In this document: piece by piece, positions 23,539 through 35,498 of the stretch
Layout: each line of letters begins with the position of its first letter
How positions within the stretch are numbered: the stretch's first letter is position 1
NCBI RefSeq assembly: GCF_001625365.1
Contig: NZ_LJJF01000002.1
Coordinates: 1,213,501-1,277,500, forward strand
Source: Streptomyces sp. MJM8645
Lineage (GTDB): Bacteria; Actinomycetota; Actinomycetes; Streptomycetales; Streptomycetaceae
Direction of reading: 5' to 3'
Length of the DNA: 64,000 bases
Notes under the pieces: generated by a model
The model's database searches: none
The model's input: only the letters and a program-made list of their open reading frames with translations
Told to the model about the DNA's origin: nothing
Position numbers and translations under genes: made by a program

Positions 23539-25214
23539 CGCGCGTTCTCCTCGCCTTCGAGCGCCATGCGCGAATACTCCGGGTGGTGCAGGTCGAAGGC
23601 CGGGCCTTCGGAGCGGATGCGGGGCAGGGCGTGGAAGTTGTGGCGCGGCGGCGGGCAGGAGGTCGCCCATTCCAGGGAGCGCCCGTAGCCCCACGGGTCG
23701 TCCTCGGTGACCGGGACTCCGTACCTGGCGGTGCGCCACACGTTGTACAGGAAGGGCAGGGTCGACGCGCCCAGCAGGAACGCGCCGACGGAGGAGACGG
23801 TGTTCAGGGTGGTGAAGCCGTCCGAGGGCAGGTAGTCGGCGTAGCGGCGCGGCATGCCCTGGGCGCCGAGCCAGTGCTGCACGAGGAAGGTGATCTGGAA
23901 CGCGGGCAGCAGCATCCAGAAGTGGATCCTTCCGAGGCGTTCGTCCAGCAGCCGGCCGGTGATCTTGGGCCACCAGAAGTAGAAGCCGGCGAACATCGCG
24001 AACACGACCGTCCCGAAGAGGACGTAGTGCAGGTGGGCGACCACGAAGTAGCTGTCGGTGACGTGGAAGTCGATCGGGGGCGCGGCCAGCAGGACGCCGG
24101 TCAGCCCGCCGAGGAGGAAGGTCACCAGGAAGCCGAGGGCGAACAGCATGGGCGTCTCGAAGGAGAGCGAGCCGTTCCACAGGGTGCCGATCCAGTTGAA
24201 GAACTTCACCCCGGTCGGCACCGCGATGAGCAGCGAGGCCAGGGAGAAGAACGGCAGCAGCACCTGGCCGGTGGCGAACATGTGGTGGGCCCACACGACC
24301 GCGGACAGCGCGGTGATCGCGATCGTGGCACCGATCAGTCCGTAGTAGCCGAAGACCGGTTTGCGGCTGAACACCGGGATGACCTCGGAGATGATGCCGA
24401 AGAACGGCAGCGCCACGATGTACACCTCGGGGTGGCCGAAGAACCAGAACAGGTGCTGCCACAGCATCGCCCCGCCGTTGGCCGGGTCGAAGACGTGGGC
24501 GCCCAGCTTGCGGTCCGCCTCCAGCGCGAACAGCGCCGCGGTCAGCGGGGTGAAGGCGAGCAGCGCGAGGATCGAGGTGAACAGCACGTTCCAGGTGAAG
24601 ACCGGCATCCGGAACAGCGTCATGCCCGGTGCCCGCAGGCAGACGATGGTGGTGATGAAGTTGACGGCTCCCAGGATCGTGCTCAGACCCGCCACGATCA
24701 GCCCGACGGCCCACAGGTCGGCGCCCGTTCCCGGGCTGTGGAGCGGCCCGTTCAGCGGGGCGTAGGCGAACCAGCCGAACGACGCGGCGCCGTCGGTGGT
24801 CAGGAAGCCCCCGACCACCATCAGGCCGCCGAACAGGTACACCCAGTACGTGAACGCGTTCAGCCGGGGGAACGCCACGTCCGGGGAACCGATCTGCAGC
24901 GGCATCACGGCGTTCGCGAAACCGGCGAACGTCGGTGTGGCGAACAGCAGCATCATGATCGTCCCGTGGATGGTGAACAACTGGTTGTACTGCTCGTTGC
25001 TCACCACCTGCAGTCCCGGCCGCATGAGCTCCGCGCGCATGAGCATCGCCAGCAGCCCGGCGAACAGGAAGAACCCGAACGCCGTCGTCAGGTACAGGTT
25101 GCCGATGGCCTTGTGGTCGGTCGTGCTCAACCACCGCAGCACCGCCGAGCCTTGACGCCGGCGGGCCACGCCGGGCGCCGGGCGGGCGGCGGCCCGCCGC
25201 CGGGTCTGCGCCAT
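23535..25214 (-). CDS. ctaD: aa3-type cytochrome c oxidase subunit I (CtaD-like)
   Basis: Heme-copper oxidase subunit I reduces oxygen to water and pumps protons. The ~559-residue protein shows the STTDHKAIGNLY start, the heme a ligand region NQLFTIHGTIMMLLF, and FGHPEVYIVALPFFG with the CuB His and cross-linked Tyr. VVWAHHMFATG carries two further CuB histidines, and FVVAHLHYVLFG supplies the heme ligands. ATG 25214 is chosen because AGGAGGAAG precedes it; an upstream start would add 32 residues. It pairs with ctaF by overlap. As with qcrB, the copy lacks ctaC/ctaE neighbours and looks like an accessory oxidase core. Confidence 0.9.
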   Translation of the reverse strand: MAQTRRRAAARPAPGVARRRQGSAVLRWLSTTDHKAIGNLYLTTAFGFFLFAGLLAMLMRAELMRPGLQVVSNEQYNQLFTIHGTIMMLLFATPTFAGFANAVMPLQIGSPDVAFPRLNAFTYWVYLFGGLMVVGGFLTTDGAASFGWFAYAPLNGPLHSPGTGADLWAVGLIVAGLSTILGAVNFITTIVCLRAPGMTLFRMPVFTWNVLFTSILALLAFTPLTAALFALEADRKLGAHVFDPANGGAMLWQHLFWFFGHPEVYIVALPFFGIISEVIPVFSRKPVFGYYGLIGATIAITALSAVVWAHHMFATGQVLLPFFSLASLLIAVPTGVKFFNWIGTLWNGSLSFETPMLFALGFLVTFLLGGLTGVLLAAPPIDFHVTDSYFVVAHLHYVLFGTVVFAMFAGFYFWWPKITGRLLDERLGRIHFWMLLPAFQITFLVQHWLGAQGMPRRYADYLPSDGFTTLNTVSSVGAFLLGASTLPFLYNVWRTARYGVPVTEDDPWGYGRSLEWATSCPPPRHNFHALPRIRSEGPAFDLHHPEYSRMALEGEENAR

Positions 25215-25444
25215 CCGCTTCCTCCTCCTGCCGGGGCCGCCCGCACCCGCAGGAGAAAAACGCGGAGACGCTCGCCGGGACACACGCTGTGTCGCCATGC
25301 AATCACCCACCGCCCCAAGGGCCCCTGAAGCGGAGTCGGCGTGGCGGCCCCGGCCGGGCGCGGATGACGAAGTCGGCGCACTGGTGCGATCCGGCGAGGC
25401 GCCGCCACGGGTCAGCCGCGAGTCAGCCGCGAGTCGGCCGCGGG

Positions 25445-25924
25445 TCAGCTACGGATCAGCCGCGCGGCGTCGAACTCGGCCCAGATCGTCTTCCCGTGGC
25501 TGTGCGGTTCGGCGCCCCACCGGTCGGCGGTCCGCTCCACGATGAACAGGCCGTGGCCGCCGGGCAGGGCCGGGTTGTGCGGGCGGCGCGGGGTGGGCAG
25601 GGTCGGGCTGCGGTCGCTGACCTCGGCCCGCAGGCGGGCCCCGGTGACGTCCAGGACCAGTTCCAGCGGGCCGTCGCCGTGGAGCATGGCGTTGGCGACG
25701 AGTTCCGCCACCAGCAGGACGACGTCCGCGAGGGTGCCTTCGCCGGCGCCGGGCCCGGCGGCGGACGCGTACCAGTCGTCGAGGGCGCGGGCGGTGAAGG
25801 TCCTGGCGTGGGCGACCGGTTTGGGGATGCCGGACAGGGTCAGCCGCCTGCGCTGGCCGCCGACGGGCAGCGCAGGGCCCGGCTGGTGCGGGTCACCGTC
25901 CAGGGTTCCCCGGCTCATCGTCAT
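25445..25924 (-). CDS. RsbW/SpoIIAB-like ATP-binding anti-sigma kinase
   Basis: GHKL-fold proteins of this type hold a sigma factor inactive and phosphorylate a STAS antagonist. The 159-residue product has the N box in VVLLVAELVANAMLHGDGP, the G1-like VSDRSPTLP and the G2-like GGHGLFIVERTADRWG, in correct order. Its C-terminal KTIWAEF strand is typical. It lies just downstream of a STAS gene and a SigB/F-type sigma gene on the same strand, which suggests partner switching among the three. The G1 Asp-x-Gly is changed to DRSP, a common variation in Streptomyces copies. Confidence 0.82.
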   Translation of the reverse strand: MTMSRGTLDGDPHQPGPALPVGGQRRRLTLSGIPKPVAHARTFTARALDDWYASAAGPGAGEGTLADVVLLVAELVANAMLHGDGPLELVLDVTGARLRAEVSDRSPTLPTPRRPHNPALPGGHGLFIVERTADRWGAEPHSHGKTIWAEFDAARLIRS

Positions 25925-26069
25925 GTGAGGACACCCTTTCGGATCGACGGCGGTCTCGCACGGTCGGTTTCCCGGCAGTTCTCGGATTATGCCCCGCGCC
26001 GGCGTCGAACCGGGGCCGGGGCGGTCGGCCGGCCTCGGGCCGAGGCCCTGGCGGCCCGAGTCGGGGCGG

Positions 26070-26465
26070 TCAGGCCGCCAGGGCCTCGTCGACCGAGTCG
26101 TGGATGGAGAACACCGCCTGCGCGCCGGTCAGTTCGAGGACCCGCATGACGGTGGGCGCCACGGCGGCCAAGTGCAGGTCCAGCCCCTCCTCCGCCGCCG
26201 CGAGGCGGGTCTTGAGCAGGAGGTTCAGGCCGGAGGAGTCGCAGAAGCCCACCCCGGCGAGGTCGATCACCACCGCGCCGCGGCGCTGCGCGATCACGCT
26301 GGTGAGCAGGTTGGCGGCCGAGGCGAGCGTCTCGATGTCGAGGTCGCCCACGAGGGCGCACACCACCGCACCGGAGGCCGTGGCACGGGTCTCGACCACC
26401 AGTTCCGCGGGGCGCGGGGACGCTGCCGGCGCGGCGGCCGCCCGAACGTCGTCGAATGGCATCAT
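26070..26465 (-). CDS. STAS-domain anti-sigma factor antagonist
   Basis: The ~131-residue protein has a single STAS domain: VCALVGDLDIETLASAANLL, then GAVVIDLAGVGFCDSSGLNLLL. The latter contains the DSSG motif whose serine is phosphorylated by the cognate kinase. The start at 26465 is chosen because GGAGGAGA is correctly spaced from it; two upstream ATG codons are in frame. When unphosphorylated such proteins bind the anti-sigma kinase and free the sigma factor. It stands between the RsbW-like gene and the sigma gene, all on the same strand. Confidence 0.85.
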   Translation of the reverse strand: MMPFDDVRAAAAPAASPRPAELVVETRATASGAVVCALVGDLDIETLASAANLLTSVIAQRRGAVVIDLAGVGFCDSSGLNLLLKTRLAAAEEGLDLHLAAVAPTVMRVLELTGAQAVFSIHDSVDEALAA

Positions 26466-26579
26466 CGTCGTCTCCTCCATGTCCATGCCTTCCGACCATA
26501 CGGAGGTTGTGCCGGACTGCCAAACACGGGGGTGTGCGCCCGGCTTGGTCCTGCCCGGGGCTCGTGCGGCGACGCATCC

Positions 26580-27524
26580 TCAGCCGTCCTCCAGACCGTC
26601 GCGCAGGTGCCGCAGGGCGCGGCTGAGCAGCCGGGAGACGTGCATCTGGGACAGCCCGAGGCGGGCGCCGATCTGCGACTGCGTCATGTCCTCGCAGAAG
26701 CGCATGGACAGGATGAGCCGTTGCCGCTCCGGCAGGTCGGCGATGAGCGGCTTGAGCGCCACCAGGTCGTCGACGAGGGCGAGGTCCCGGTCGTCCTCGC
26801 CGAGCCGGTCGCCCAGCGGGCCGGGGGCGTCGTCGTCGTTGCTGCCGCCGAGGTCCAGGGAGCCGGCGGTGTGCGCGTTCGCGGCGGTCAGCCCTTCGAC
26901 GACCTCCTCGGGGGAGAGCGCGAGGTGCTCGGCGAGTTCGGCGACCGTGGGGGCCCGGTCCAAGTCCTGCGACAGGCGTTCCTGCGCCTTGGCCAGGAGG
27001 ATGCGCAGTTCCTGGAGGCGCCGTGGCACGTGGACGGCCCACGTGGTGTCGCGGAAGTGGCGCCGGATCTCGCCGAGGACGGTCGGTATGGCGAAGGTGG
27101 TGAACTCGACGCCGAGGTCGGGGTCGAAGCGGTCGATGGCCTTGATCAGGCCGACCGCGCCGACCTGGAGCAGGTCCTCCTGCGGCTCGCGGTGCGAGTT
27201 GAAGCGGCGGACTGCGAACCTCACCAGGGACAGGTTCGTCTCGACCAGGGTGGCGCGGACGTACGAGTACTCCTTCGTCCCCTCCTCCAGGGTGCGGAGC
27301 CGGCGCAGCAGCACCTTGTTGAGCTCGCGCGCGTCGGCCGGCGCGATCTCCCGCAGGTCACCGGCGTCGGCGAGCTCCGGCGGGAGCAGGTCCCGAAGCC
27401 CTCCGGCGTCGGCGAGTTCCGGCCAGGGCAGGTCCCGGGGCTCTCCGGCAGGAGCGGCCGTGCGGGACGGACCTCCCGTCGACGGGTGGGCGGAGGCGGG
27501 CAGTTCCCCAGTGGTCGTGGCCAT
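26580..27524 (-). CDS. RNA polymerase sigma factor, SigB/SigF/SigG family
   Basis: A group 3 stress or differentiation sigma factor. The 314-residue protein has region 2 (EDLLQVGAVGLIKAIDRFDP and VEFTTFAIPTVLGEIRRHFRD), region 3 (RLQELRILLAKAQERLSQ) and region 4 (LPERQRLILSMRFCEDMTQ, then GLSQMHVSRLLSRALRHLR). The N-terminal ~55 residues hold a near-duplicated acidic motif (LPWPELADAGGLRDLLPPELADAGDLRE), probably disordered. ATG 27524 has GGGAG upstream; longer in-frame extensions lack support. Streptomyces carries many such factors, each controlled by kinase/antagonist pairs like the two genes downstream. Confidence 0.9.
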   Translation of the reverse strand: MATTTGELPASAHPSTGGPSRTAAPAGEPRDLPWPELADAGGLRDLLPPELADAGDLREIAPADARELNKVLLRRLRTLEEGTKEYSYVRATLVETNLSLVRFAVRRFNSHREPQEDLLQVGAVGLIKAIDRFDPDLGVEFTTFAIPTVLGEIRRHFRDTTWAVHVPRRLQELRILLAKAQERLSQDLDRAPTVAELAEHLALSPEEVVEGLTAANAHTAGSLDLGGSNDDDAPGPLGDRLGEDDRDLALVDDLVALKPLIADLPERQRLILSMRFCEDMTQSQIGARLGLSQMHVSRLLSRALRHLRDGLEDG

Positions 27525-27886
27525 CGGACTCCCTCTCTCGTGCTCTCTCGTGTCGGCGCGGTCTGCCCCCCGGTACCCCGTGTCGGCGGATCGATGCAGC
27601 CGCCCCCCATGGAGGTTTCGTGAAGCCCGCAACGGCCCCGAGGTGGGCGGCGGCCTGTCCGGGGCGCGGACGCGCGTCCGGGCGACGGGCGGCGGGCGGC
27701 GGGCGACGGGCGACGGGCGGGGCGCACGGCCGGGGGGCAACCGTTGTCCGGCGGTGTGCGGGCTGGGGTAGCCTCCGAAGGCGGTACAACACCTGGAACG
27801 ACGGCCAGGTCCCCCGGCCCGTCCTTCGGGGTGCCCACGACCGGATTCGGGCCAGTCGGCCCGGCGTTCCACGGAGGCGACGTTCG
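27525..27886. other. Divergent regulatory region between sigma factor and hybrid kinase
   Basis: About 360 bp. It contains a GGCGGGCGAC-type imperfect tandem repeat (about 27685-27725). A GGGGTAG at 27765-27771 resembles a SigB-type -10, but no correctly spaced -35 was convincing. No coding frame was supported. Confidence 0.45.
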
Positions 27887-31339
<3,453 letters not shown>

Positions 31340-31408
31340 TCGCCCTGCCCCATGCCCCGCGTCCCCTCGCACCCACCCCGACAGTCCAGAGCTCAGGAGC
31401 CGACAGCC

Positions 31409-34057
31409 GTGCACCATCCCCAGGAGCCGCGCGCCACGGACCGTCCGCAGGAGCCGCGCGCCACGGACCGTCCCGCAGCGGCCTCACCGACCGGTCCGGC
31501 CGCCGACACGCCGAGGGTCGGGGCGCAGCGGCGCGCTGCGGAGGCGCAGGCAGCGGCCCGGGCCCGCGCCGAAGGCGAGTCCGCGGCGGTCGACCGGCTC
31601 GCCACCACGGTGGAGCGGCTCAGGCTGGAACTGGAACAGGCCCAGGCCCAGGCGGCGGGCCGCGCCGTCGTCGAGATGGGCGTCGGAGTGCTGGTGGAGC
31701 GCCTGCGGTGCGGGCCCACCGAGGCCGCCGGACAGCTGGACAGCCTCGCGGAGCAGGCCGGGGTGACGGTCCTGGCGCTCGCCGCCGACCTGGTCAACCA
31801 GGCCGCGGCGGACGAGATCTCCGCCCTCGCCCGCGAGTTCGTCGCCGACGCCTCGGTTCCCCCCACCGAAGCGGTGGCCGTGCGGCTGCGCAGTGCCGAG
31901 GCGGACGTGCTCGCGAGCGGTGACGCCGCGGCGGCGGCGCGTTCCATGCTGGAGCACGCGCTGCGACCGCTCGGCGCGGCCGCCGTCGCCATCTGGGCCG
32001 CCCACCCGGACCTCTCCCTGTCACTGGCGGGCAGCGCCGGTTTCCCCGAGGAGGAGGCACGCCGCTGGCGCCACGTCCCGCCGGGCGTGCCGACCCCGGC
32101 CCGCCGTGCCCTGGACGAGCGCGCGGCGGTCGGCTACCCGACGCTCGCCGGCGCCTCGCTGCCCTCGATCGGCCAGCACGAGATCCACGGCGGCCGGCTC
32201 GCCGTCCCGGCCGGCGTCGGCGGGCGGCTCATCGGCGTCCTGGAGATCTGCTGGCCCGACACACTGCCCGAACGCTCCCAGCCGCTCCAACGCCAGTTCG
32301 AGGCGCTCGCCGAGCTGGCCGCCACCACGCTGGAGTCCTGGAGCGGGCAGGAACCCGCCGCCTGCGACCCGGCCGACGCGCAGTTCGGCGAACTGCGGCA
32401 GCTCACGGACGGCCTGCTCGACCCGTGCATGATCCTGCGGGCGGCGCCGGACAGCGACGAGTTCCCGCCCCGGTTCGTGATCCGCCACCTCAACCCGGCC
32501 TTCGTCGACTTCGCCGGCCGGCCCACCGGCGTACTCACCGGCACCCGCCTGCTGGAGGCGTACCCGCTGGCGGCCGAACCGGGCGGCCTGGCCGACAAGG
32601 TCGAACACGTCTTCGCCACCGGGGAACCCTTCCGCGCCCAGGACATGCGCCTCGCCGCCCTGGTCGACGGAGTACCGCTGACCACCCGGGCACAGGTGAG
32701 CATCAGCCGGCACGGCAGCCACCTCGCGGTCGTCTGGCGCCTCGACGACGGCACCCCGCGCGTCGCCCGCCTGCTGCAGCACGCCCAGCGGCTCGGCCGG
32801 ATCGGCGGTTTCGAGGAGAACCTGCGGACCCGGCAGATCGCCTGGAACGAGACGGTGTTCGAACTGCACGGGCTGCCGCCCACCGCCGCGCCCCTGGCCC
32901 TCGACCAGCTCCCCGACCACGCCCACCCGGACGACCGCCACGCCATCGACCGGTTCCTGCGCACCCTCCTGCACCACCAGCGCCCGGCCTCCACCGCCTT
33001 CCGCCTCCAGCGGCCGGACGGCGTCACCCGCCACATCCGCGTCGTCGCGGAGCCCGTCCGCGATCCCGACAGCGGGCTCGGCAACGACCCCGGCAGCAGG
33101 CTCGACAGCGACCCCGGCAGCGGGCTCGGCACCGTCCGCGGCGCCTACCAGGACATCTCCGCCCAGCACTGGACGGAGGTCGCACTCGCCGCCACCCGCG
33201 ACCAGCTCGCGCAGAGCGAGCAGCAGGCGGCCGAGCGCAGCCGCCTCGCCCTCCAGCTCCAGCACGCCATCATGCCGCCCACCCGGGGCCCGCTGGACCT
33301 GCACGATCTGAGCGTCGCCGTGCGCTACCGCCCGGCAGAGAAGGACCACCTGGTCGGCGGGGACTGGTACGACACCCTCGCCCTGCCCTCGGGAGACGTC
33401 CTGCTGTGCGTGGGCGACGTCTCCGGACACGGCATCGAGGCCGCCACCGGCATGGTCGCGCTGCGCAACGCCCTGCGCGGCCTGGCCGCCACCGGCGCCG
33501 GGCCGGCCCAGCTGCTGAGCTGGCTCAACAGCGTCACCCACCACCTGACCGACAACGTCACGGCCACCGCGGTGTGCGGCCTCTACGAACCCGCGACCCG
33601 CCGGTTGCGGTGGGCCCGCGCCGGGCACCCGCCGCCGGTCCTGCTGCGTGGCGGGCGGGCGGACATCCTGCCCCAGCTGGGCGGCATCCTCCTCGGCGCG
33701 ATCGGCCACGCCGACTACGAGCAGGGCGAGCTCGTCCTGGAGGCCGGCGACACGCTGGTGATGTACACCGACGGACTCATCGAGCGCCGCGACGAATCCC
33801 TCCAGGCGTCGCTGACCAGCCTGACGGCCCTCGCCGAGGAGTCCCGCACCGGGTCGACCACCGGCTCGGCCACCGGGTCAACCACCGGGTCGACCACCGG
33901 GTCGACCACCGGGTCGACCACCGGCTCGGCCACCGGGTCAACCACCGGCTCGACCACCGGCTCGGCCAACCTCGAAGAGCTCCTGGACCACCTGCTGCGC
34001 TACAGCAACGCCGACACCGACGACGACACCTGCCTGGTCGGAGTGATGGTGCGGTAG
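31409..34057 (+). CDS. ANTAR-like/GAF/PAS SpoIIE-type PP2C serine phosphatase
   Basis: Phosphatases of this class dephosphorylate STAS antagonists and so activate sigma factors. The 882-residue protein has a short repeated N-terminus (QEPRATDRP twice) and a helical ANTAR-like segment (~80-135, AVVEMGVGVLVERLRCGP). A GAF-like region (~165-310) and two PAS-like regions follow. The SpoIIE/PP2C domain (~610-880) has GGDWYDTLALPSGDVLLCVGDVSGHG and MYTDGLIERRD. Inside the phosphatase, before the last strand, sits a ten-unit TGS(T/A) insertion encoded by 12-bp repeats. GTG 31409 is preferred because AGGAG precedes it. It lies just downstream of the hybrid kinase and is probably co-transcribed. Confidence 0.87.
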   Translation: MHHPQEPRATDRPQEPRATDRPAAASPTGPAADTPRVGAQRRAAEAQAAARARAEGESAAVDRLATTVERLRLELEQAQAQAAGRAVVEMGVGVLVERLRCGPTEAAGQLDSLAEQAGVTVLALAADLVNQAAADEISALAREFVADASVPPTEAVAVRLRSAEADVLASGDAAAAARSMLEHALRPLGAAAVAIWAAHPDLSLSLAGSAGFPEEEARRWRHVPPGVPTPARRALDERAAVGYPTLAGASLPSIGQHEIHGGRLAVPAGVGGRLIGVLEICWPDTLPERSQPLQRQFEALAELAATTLESWSGQEPAACDPADAQFGELRQLTDGLLDPCMILRAAPDSDEFPPRFVIRHLNPAFVDFAGRPTGVLTGTRLLEAYPLAAEPGGLADKVEHVFATGEPFRAQDMRLAALVDGVPLTTRAQVSISRHGSHLAVVWRLDDGTPRVARLLQHAQRLGRIGGFEENLRTRQIAWNETVFELHGLPPTAAPLALDQLPDHAHPDDRHAIDRFLRTLLHHQRPASTAFRLQRPDGVTRHIRVVAEPVRDPDSGLGNDPGSRLDSDPGSGLGTVRGAYQDISAQHWTEVALAATRDQLAQSEQQAAERSRLALQLQHAIMPPTRGPLDLHDLSVAVRYRPAEKDHLVGGDWYDTLALPSGDVLLCVGDVSGHGIEAATGMVALRNALRGLAATGAGPAQLLSWLNSVTHHLTDNVTATAVCGLYEPATRRLRWARAGHPPPVLLRGGRADILPQLGGILLGAIGHADYEQGELVLEAGDTLVMYTDGLIERRDESLQASLTSLTALAEESRTGSTTGSATGSTTGSTTGSTTGSTTGSATGSTTGSTTGSANLEELLDHLLRYSNADTDDDTCLVGVMVR
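33848..33967 (+). repeat. 12-bp minisatellite inside the PP2C gene
   Basis: Ten copies of a 12-bp unit (ACCGGGTCGACC and close variants) encode TGST/TGSA in frame. Slippage would change the protein by four residues per unit without a frameshift. Confidence 0.9.
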
Positions 34058-34146
34058 CGGTCGGACGGCCACGACCGGCGCATGTCCGCGGCGAACCGGG
34101 GCAGCCGAGGGACGAATCGACGCGTCCCCTGATCGAGGAGGTCCCC

Positions 34147-34317
34147 GTGCTCGCCCTGGTCCTGGTCCTGTTGCTCGCCCTGCTCCTGTTCGGTTTCGGC
34201 TTCGCCCTGAAGGTGCTGTGGTGGGTCGCCCTCGCGGTCCTCGTCGTCTGGCTCCTGGGCTTCCTCGCCCGCGGCACCACCTCCGCCGGCGGGCGGGGCC
34301 GCTGGTACCGCTGGTAG
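34147..34317 (+). CDS. 56-residue hydrophobic membrane protein
   Basis: GTG start 5 nt after GAGGAGG. The product is almost entirely hydrophobic: LALVLVLLLALLLFGFGFAL, then WWVALAVLVVWLLGFLARG. It ends with a short Gly/Arg tail, GRWYRW. It belongs to the small 'hydrophobic protein' type seen in many Streptomyces, often near stress genes. Two membrane helices are likely. Role unknown. Confidence 0.75.
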   Translation: MLALVLVLLLALLLFGFGFALKVLWWVALAVLVVWLLGFLARGTTSAGGRGRWYRW

Positions 34318-34469
34318 CCCGCCGTACGTGCAGCCCCGTCGCCGGCCGACGGGGCACCCGAGCCGCCGCGCAGCCCCTGCGCGGCGGCTCGCGCGTGCGC
34401 GCCTCCCACACCGCCCCGGGGGCGGAACCGGCGGGTGTCGCGGGCGCGGGCCGGGGCAGACGCCCAGGC

Positions 34470-35486
34470 ATGAACCCGATCGAACGGGCCCTGCGCGCCG
34501 TGGACCGCTTCCAGCAGCACCGCCGGGTGCCCGCCGTCGTCATCGGCGTCGTGCGCAAGTACGGGGACGACCGGGGCGGGCTGCTGTCCGCCCTGATCAC
34601 CTACTACGGCTTCGTCGCCCTGATCCCGCTGCTGCTCCTGCTCAGCACCGTCCTCGGCTTCGTCCTGCACGGCCACCCCGGGGCCCAGCAGTCGGTGCTG
34701 AACTCGGCGCTCGCCGACTTCCCGATCATCGGCGACCAGCTGCGCCAGAACGTCCACTCCCTCCAGGGCAGCGGCCTGGCGCTGGCCATCGGCGCGCTCG
34801 GCCTGCTGTACGGGGCGCTCGGCATCACGCAGGTCCTCCAGCACGCCATGGCCGAGGTCTGGAACGTGCCCGGGGTGCAGCGGCCCGGCTACTGGCCCCG
34901 GCTGGCACGCGGCCTGCTGCTGTTCACGGTCCTGGCCGCCGGCCTGGTGCTGGGTACGGCGGCCGCCTCGCTGGTCGGCAGCGCCCTGGGCGGGGTGCCC
35001 GCCCGGGTCGGGGGCCTGCTGGTCTCGGCGCTGCTGAACACCGCCCTGTGCCTGGCCTGCTTCCGGGTGCTCACCCCGCGCGAGATCCCGACCCGGGCCC
35101 TGCTGCCCGGCTGCGTCGTCGCCGGGCCGCTGTTCACCGTCCTCCAGGCGTTCGGTTCGCTCCTGGTGACCCACGAACTGCGCCACGCGGGCCAGGTCTA
35201 CGGCTTCTTCGCGACCGTGATCGGCCTGCTCTCCTGGCTCTACCTGGCCGCGCAGATCACCGTGTACGCCGCCGAGGCCAACGCGGTGCTCGCCCGTCGA
35301 CTGTGGCCCCGCAGCCTCCTGCAGCCGCCGCTCACCGCCGCCGACGAGAAGGTGCTGTCCTCCGTCGCCCGTCAGGAGGAGCGCCGCCCCGAACAGCACG
35401 TCGAGGTCTCCTTCCACGACGGGGAGCGGCCCGGCGGGGCCGGGGACGACGGCCCGCGCGGCCCGTCCTCCCCCGGCGCCCGGTGA
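34470..35486 (+). CDS. YihY/BrkB family inner-membrane protein
   Basis: The 338-residue protein has six membrane segments and the family signatures: GLLSALITYYGFVALIPLLLL, YGALGITQVLQHAMAEVWNVPG, and YGFFATVIGLLSWLYLAAQITVYAAEANAVL. This family was once mislabelled RNase BN; it is now regarded as integral membrane proteins of uncertain function. The ATG at 34470 was chosen by the start of homology (NPIERALRAVDRFQQ). The C-terminal ~50 residues are polar and disordered. The gene is convergent with the PAP2-kinase fusion, with only about 12 bp between stops. Confidence 0.88.
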   Translation: MNPIERALRAVDRFQQHRRVPAVVIGVVRKYGDDRGGLLSALITYYGFVALIPLLLLLSTVLGFVLHGHPGAQQSVLNSALADFPIIGDQLRQNVHSLQGSGLALAIGALGLLYGALGITQVLQHAMAEVWNVPGVQRPGYWPRLARGLLLFTVLAAGLVLGTAAASLVGSALGGVPARVGGLLVSALLNTALCLACFRVLTPREIPTRALLPGCVVAGPLFTVLQAFGSLLVTHELRHAGQVYGFFATVIGLLSWLYLAAQITVYAAEANAVLARRLWPRSLLQPPLTAADEKVLSSVARQEERRPEQHVEVSFHDGERPGGAGDDGPRGPSSPGAR

Positions 35487-35498
35487 CACCCCCTGCGG

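Noticed and set aside
27743..27771. SigB-type promoter before the hybrid kinase
   Set aside because: GGGGTAG fits a -10, but no GnnT-type -35 is at the right distance, so it is not listed as a promoter.
27620..27886. N-terminal extension of the hybrid kinase by 89 residues
   Set aside because: The extension is Arg/Gly-rich, lacks a ribosome binding site and covers repetitive intergenic DNA. The ATG at 27887 has GGAGG.
33848..33967. Possible CRISPR or phase-variable stop/start element
   Set aside because: 12-bp in-frame units within a coding domain; no spacers and no frame change on slippage.
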